A DNA stretch of 64,000 nt from Piscinibacter sp047602365 (lineage in GTDB: Bacteria > Pseudomonadota > Gammaproteobacteria > Burkholderiales > Burkholderiaceae_C), in contig JASGHM010000002.1 in assembly GCA_047602365.1 (NCBI GenBank), positions 124,001-188,000 of the forward strand. Reading direction: 5' to 3'. Positions 61,796 through 64,000 of this stretch are shown in pieces (within the stretch, counting starts at the first letter, position 1; the number at the start of each line of letters is the position of its first letter). The notes beneath the pieces were generated by a model. It searched no databases, was not told the DNA's origin, and saw nothing but the letters and a program-made list of their open reading frames with translations. Made by a program: the position numbers and the translations under genes.

Positions 61796-62122
61796 TCAGA
61801 AGCTCAGCAGGTGCCAGACCCGCTTGCCCGCCGCGCCGCGCGAGGTGTTGACGCCGTCGGACAGATCGCGCGACCCGTCGCCGACGATGATCTCGTAGCC
61901 CTGCGTCGTGCCGACCTTGGGCTTGACCGTGATGCGCTGCGTGGCGCCGCGCACGCGCAGCTCCTCGATGCGGCTGCCTTCGTCCTCGATGACGATCTGC
62001 TGCACGCGGGGCTCGGCCGAAGGCGCCGCGGGCGCGGCCGCAGCGGGCTTGGCCTCCTGTGAATGCACGCTGCCGGCCAGGGCCGCCAGGGCGAGGCAAA
62101 GGAGAGTGCGGGAGCCGTTCAT
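61796..62122 (-). CDS. DUF2782 family periplasmic protein
   Basis: 108 residues with a signal peptide (LLCLALAALAGSVHSQ), an Ala/Pro-rich spacer and a conserved domain (RIEELRVRGATQRITVKPK, YEIIVGDGSRDLSDG). Proteins with DUF2782 are regularly encoded between polA and thrB. Function unknown. It is divergent from polA with a 40-base gap that must contain both promoters. Confidence 0.85.
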   Translation of the reverse strand: MNGSRTLLCLALAALAGSVHSQEAKPAAAAPAAPSAEPRVQQIVIEDEGSRIEELRVRGATQRITVKPKVGTTQGYEIIVGDGSRDLSDGVNTSRGAAGKRVWHLLSF

Positions 62123-62162
62123 GCCCTCATTCTAGGCGCCGGGCGTGGTCCACAATCCCGCC

Positions 62163-64000
62163 ATGACGACCAAGACCCTGCTGCTGGTGGACGGCTCGAG
62201 CTACCTGTACCGCGCCTACCACGCGCTGCCCGACCTGCGCAGCCCGGACGGGTTCCCGACCGGCGCGATCCACGGCATGGTGGCGATGCTGAAGCGGGCC
62301 ATCCAGGACGTGAACCCCGAGCACGCGGCCTGCGTCTTCGACGCCAAGGGCGACACCTTCCGCAACGAGTGGTACCCGGAATACAAGGCGCAGCGCGCGC
62401 CGATGCCCGACGACCTGCGCCTGCAGATCGATCCGATCCACGAGGTCGTCAAGCTGCTCGGCTGGCCGGTGCTGGTGGTGCCCGGCATCGAGGCCGACGA
62501 CGCGATCGGCACGCTGTCGCGCATCGCGGCGCAGACCGGCCACGAGGTGGTCATCTCCACCGGCGACAAGGACCTGGCGCAGCTGGTCGGCGAGCATGTC
62601 ACGCTGATCAACACGATGAGCAACGAGAAGCTCGACGTGCCCGGCGTGGTCGCCAAGTTCGGCGTGCCGCCGGAGCGCATCGTCGACTACCTGACGCTGA
62701 TGGGCGACACCGTCGACAACGTGCCGGGCGTCGAGAAGGTCGGCCCGAAGACGGCGGCGAAGTGGATCGCCGAACATGGTTCGCTGGACGGCGTGATCGC
62801 CGCGGCGGGCTCGATCAAGGGCGTGGCCGGCGAGAACCTGCGCAAGGCGCTGGACTGGCTGCCGACCGGGCGCAGGCTGGTGACGGTGGTCACCGACTGC
62901 GACCTGAGCGCCGAGGTGCCCGGCTTCCCGTCTCTCGACGCGCTGGCCCTGCAGCCGGTGAACCGCGACGGCCTGCTCGAGTTCTACGGCCGCTTCGGCT
63001 TCAAGACCTGGAAGAAGGACCTGGAGGGGCCGGGCGCCGCCGCCTCCGCGGCCGCTGGCAGCGAGGGCACGGCGGCCGGCGACGACCCGCCGCCCGCCGC
63101 CGCACCGGCGGCGAGCATCGAGAAGCACTACGAGACCGTGCTGACGCGCGAGGCGCTCGACCGGTGGTTGGGCCTGATCAGCAGCGCGCCGCTGACCGCG
63201 ATCGACACCGAGACCGATTCGCTCGACGGCATGAAGGCGCGCATCGTCGGCATCTCGCTGTCAGTGACGGTCGGCGAGGCGGCCTACATCCCGCTGGCGC
63301 ACAGCTACGCCGACGCGCCCGAACAGCTGCCAGCCGACCAGGTGCTGGCCGCGCTGAAGCCCTGGCTGGAGGACGCGGCGGCGCTGAAGCTGGGCCAGAA
63401 CATCAAGTACGACACCCATGTGTTCGCCAATGCCGGCATCACCGTGCGCGGCTATGCGCACGACACGCTGCTGCAGAGTTACGTGCTCGAGGCGCACAAG
63501 CCGCACAGCCTGGAGAGCCTGGCGCTGCGCCACCTCGGCCGCTCGGGCCTGAGCTACGAGGACGTCTGCGGCAAGGGCGTGCACCAGATCCCGTTCGCGC
63601 AGGTCGACGTCGCGCGCGCCACCGAGTACTCGGGCGAGGACAGCGACATGACGCTGCACGTGCACCAGGTGCTGTGGCCGCAGCTGCAGCAGCAGGCCGG
63701 CCCGCTGTTCGTCTATCAGAAGATCGAGATGCCCAGTGCCGCGGTGCTGGGCCGCATCGAGCGCAACGGCGTGCTGATCGACGCTGCGGTGCTGGCGCGG
63801 CAGAGCCAGGAGCTGGCCGAGCGCATGGTGGCGCTGGAACGCGAGGCCTACGAGATCGCCGGCCAGCCCTTCAACCTGGGCAGCCCGAAGCAGATCGGCG
63901 AGATCCTGTTCGGCAAGCTCGGCCTGCCGGTCAAGAAGAAGACCGCCACCGGCGCGCCGTCGACCGACGAGGAGGTGCTCGCCGAGCTGGCCGCCGACTA
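62163..64000 (+). CDS. polA: DNA polymerase I, 5' part (cut by window edge)
   Basis: 612 codons are seen. The 5'-3' exonuclease domain (about 1-300) has LLLVDGSSYLYRAYHAL, IEADDAIGTLS and STGDKDLAQLV. After a low-complexity linker comes the 3'-5' proofreading domain with intact metal residues: AIDTETDSLDG, LGQNIKYDTHVFAN and YSGEDSDMTLHVH. The polymerase domain begins near residue 515 and is cut in its thumb region. The enzyme removes RNA primers and fills gaps. It is divergent from the DUF2782-thrB operon. Confidence 0.96.
   Translation, partial: MTTKTLLLVDGSSYLYRAYHALPDLRSPDGFPTGAIHGMVAMLKRAIQDVNPEHAACVFDAKGDTFRNEWYPEYKAQRAPMPDDLRLQIDPIHEVVKLLGWPVLVVPGIEADDAIGTLSRIAAQTGHEVVISTGDKDLAQLVGEHVTLINTMSNEKLDVPGVVAKFGVPPERIVDYLTLMGDTVDNVPGVEKVGPKTAAKWIAEHGSLDGVIAAAGSIKGVAGENLRKALDWLPTGRRLVTVVTDCDLSAEVPGFPSLDALALQPVNRDGLLEFYGRFGFKTWKKDLEGPGAAASAAAGSEGTAAGDDPPPAAAPAASIEKHYETVLTREALDRWLGLISSAPLTAIDTETDSLDGMKARIVGISLSVTVGEAAYIPLAHSYADAPEQLPADQVLAALKPWLEDAAALKLGQNIKYDTHVFANAGITVRGYAHDTLLQSYVLEAHKPHSLESLALRHLGRSGLSYEDVCGKGVHQIPFAQVDVARATEYSGEDSDMTLHVHQVLWPQLQQQAGPLFVYQKIEMPSAAVLGRIERNGVLIDAAVLARQSQELAERMVALEREAYEIAGQPFNLGSPKQIGEILFGKLGLPVKKKTATGAPSTDEEVLAELAAD

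Overview
The window comes from a high-GC (about 70 %) betaproteobacterium of the order Burkholderiales. Family-level resemblance points to the Rubrivivax/Leptothrix/Methylibium group, but the sequence alone does not fix a genus. Markers for this placement are the lgt-dnaQ pair, the polA / DUF2782 / thrB / BPSS1780-family block, the small Trp-rich protein and the ABC-transporter plus acyl-CoA synthetase cluster. Coding density is high. I saw no insertion sequence, integrase or CRISPR array.

Layout. 1-3163: the end of an NAD+-dependent formate dehydrogenase operon (fdsB end, fdsA). 3209-5485: an unusual fusion of an ExeA/XrtA-type AAA ATPase with a UDP-GlcNAc 2-epimerase-like domain whose catalytic residues are lost. 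5475-8346: a minus-strand alkylation-repair operon (Ada-AlkA fusion, ogt, EamA exporter). 8538-15131: a branched-chain-amino-acid-type ABC transporter (livHMGF, livK) with a long-chain acyl-CoA synthetase embedded in it, followed by a thioesterase, a thiolase and a FadJ-type multifunctional enzyme (to 19048); together they look like uptake, activation and beta-oxidation of an acyl substrate. 19118-22574: a small cytochrome c, a Trp-rich small protein, ilvD and a divergent LysR regulator.

22587-36872 is the most remarkable part: a minus-strand biosynthetic cluster with an Sfp-type phosphopantetheinyl transferase, a dimodular NRPS (C-A-T-C-A-T) and a hybrid NRPS-PKS ending in an aminotransferase (C remnant-A-T-KS-AT-ACP-AMT). 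My reading of the specificity residues gives Val, malonyl-CoA, Gly, Gly; the beta-keto group made by the PKS module would be converted to an amine. No thioesterase domain is present. Next to it lie an SGNH hydrolase, a TIGR04325-type methyltransferase and two alpha/beta hydrolases of the kind found with exosortase loci (37103-40687).

40855-52488: lgt, dnaQ, tRNA-Val(CAC) with its own promoter and terminator, a 2-hydroxyglutarate-oxidase-like flavoprotein, a frameshifted RTX surface protein, the N-degron transferases bpt and aat, a glutaryl-CoA dehydrogenase, an acyl-CoA synthetase and a type II NADH dehydrogenase. 52504-56034: an orphan ParA-like ATPase, a PhoX phosphatase preceded by three Pho-box half-sites spaced exactly 11 bp apart, and a small membrane protein. 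56174-57774: a flavin monooxygenase of clearly lower GC in poorly structured flanks, a likely acquired islet. 57775-64000: a DUF4397 lipoprotein, an SDR, a BPSS1780-family membrane protein, homoserine kinase, a DUF2782 protein and the first two thirds of polA, cut by the window edge.

Caution on sequence quality: between 39.5 and 55.4 kb four genes carry single-base indels that break or locally scramble otherwise intact reading frames. This looks more like assembly error than gene decay.
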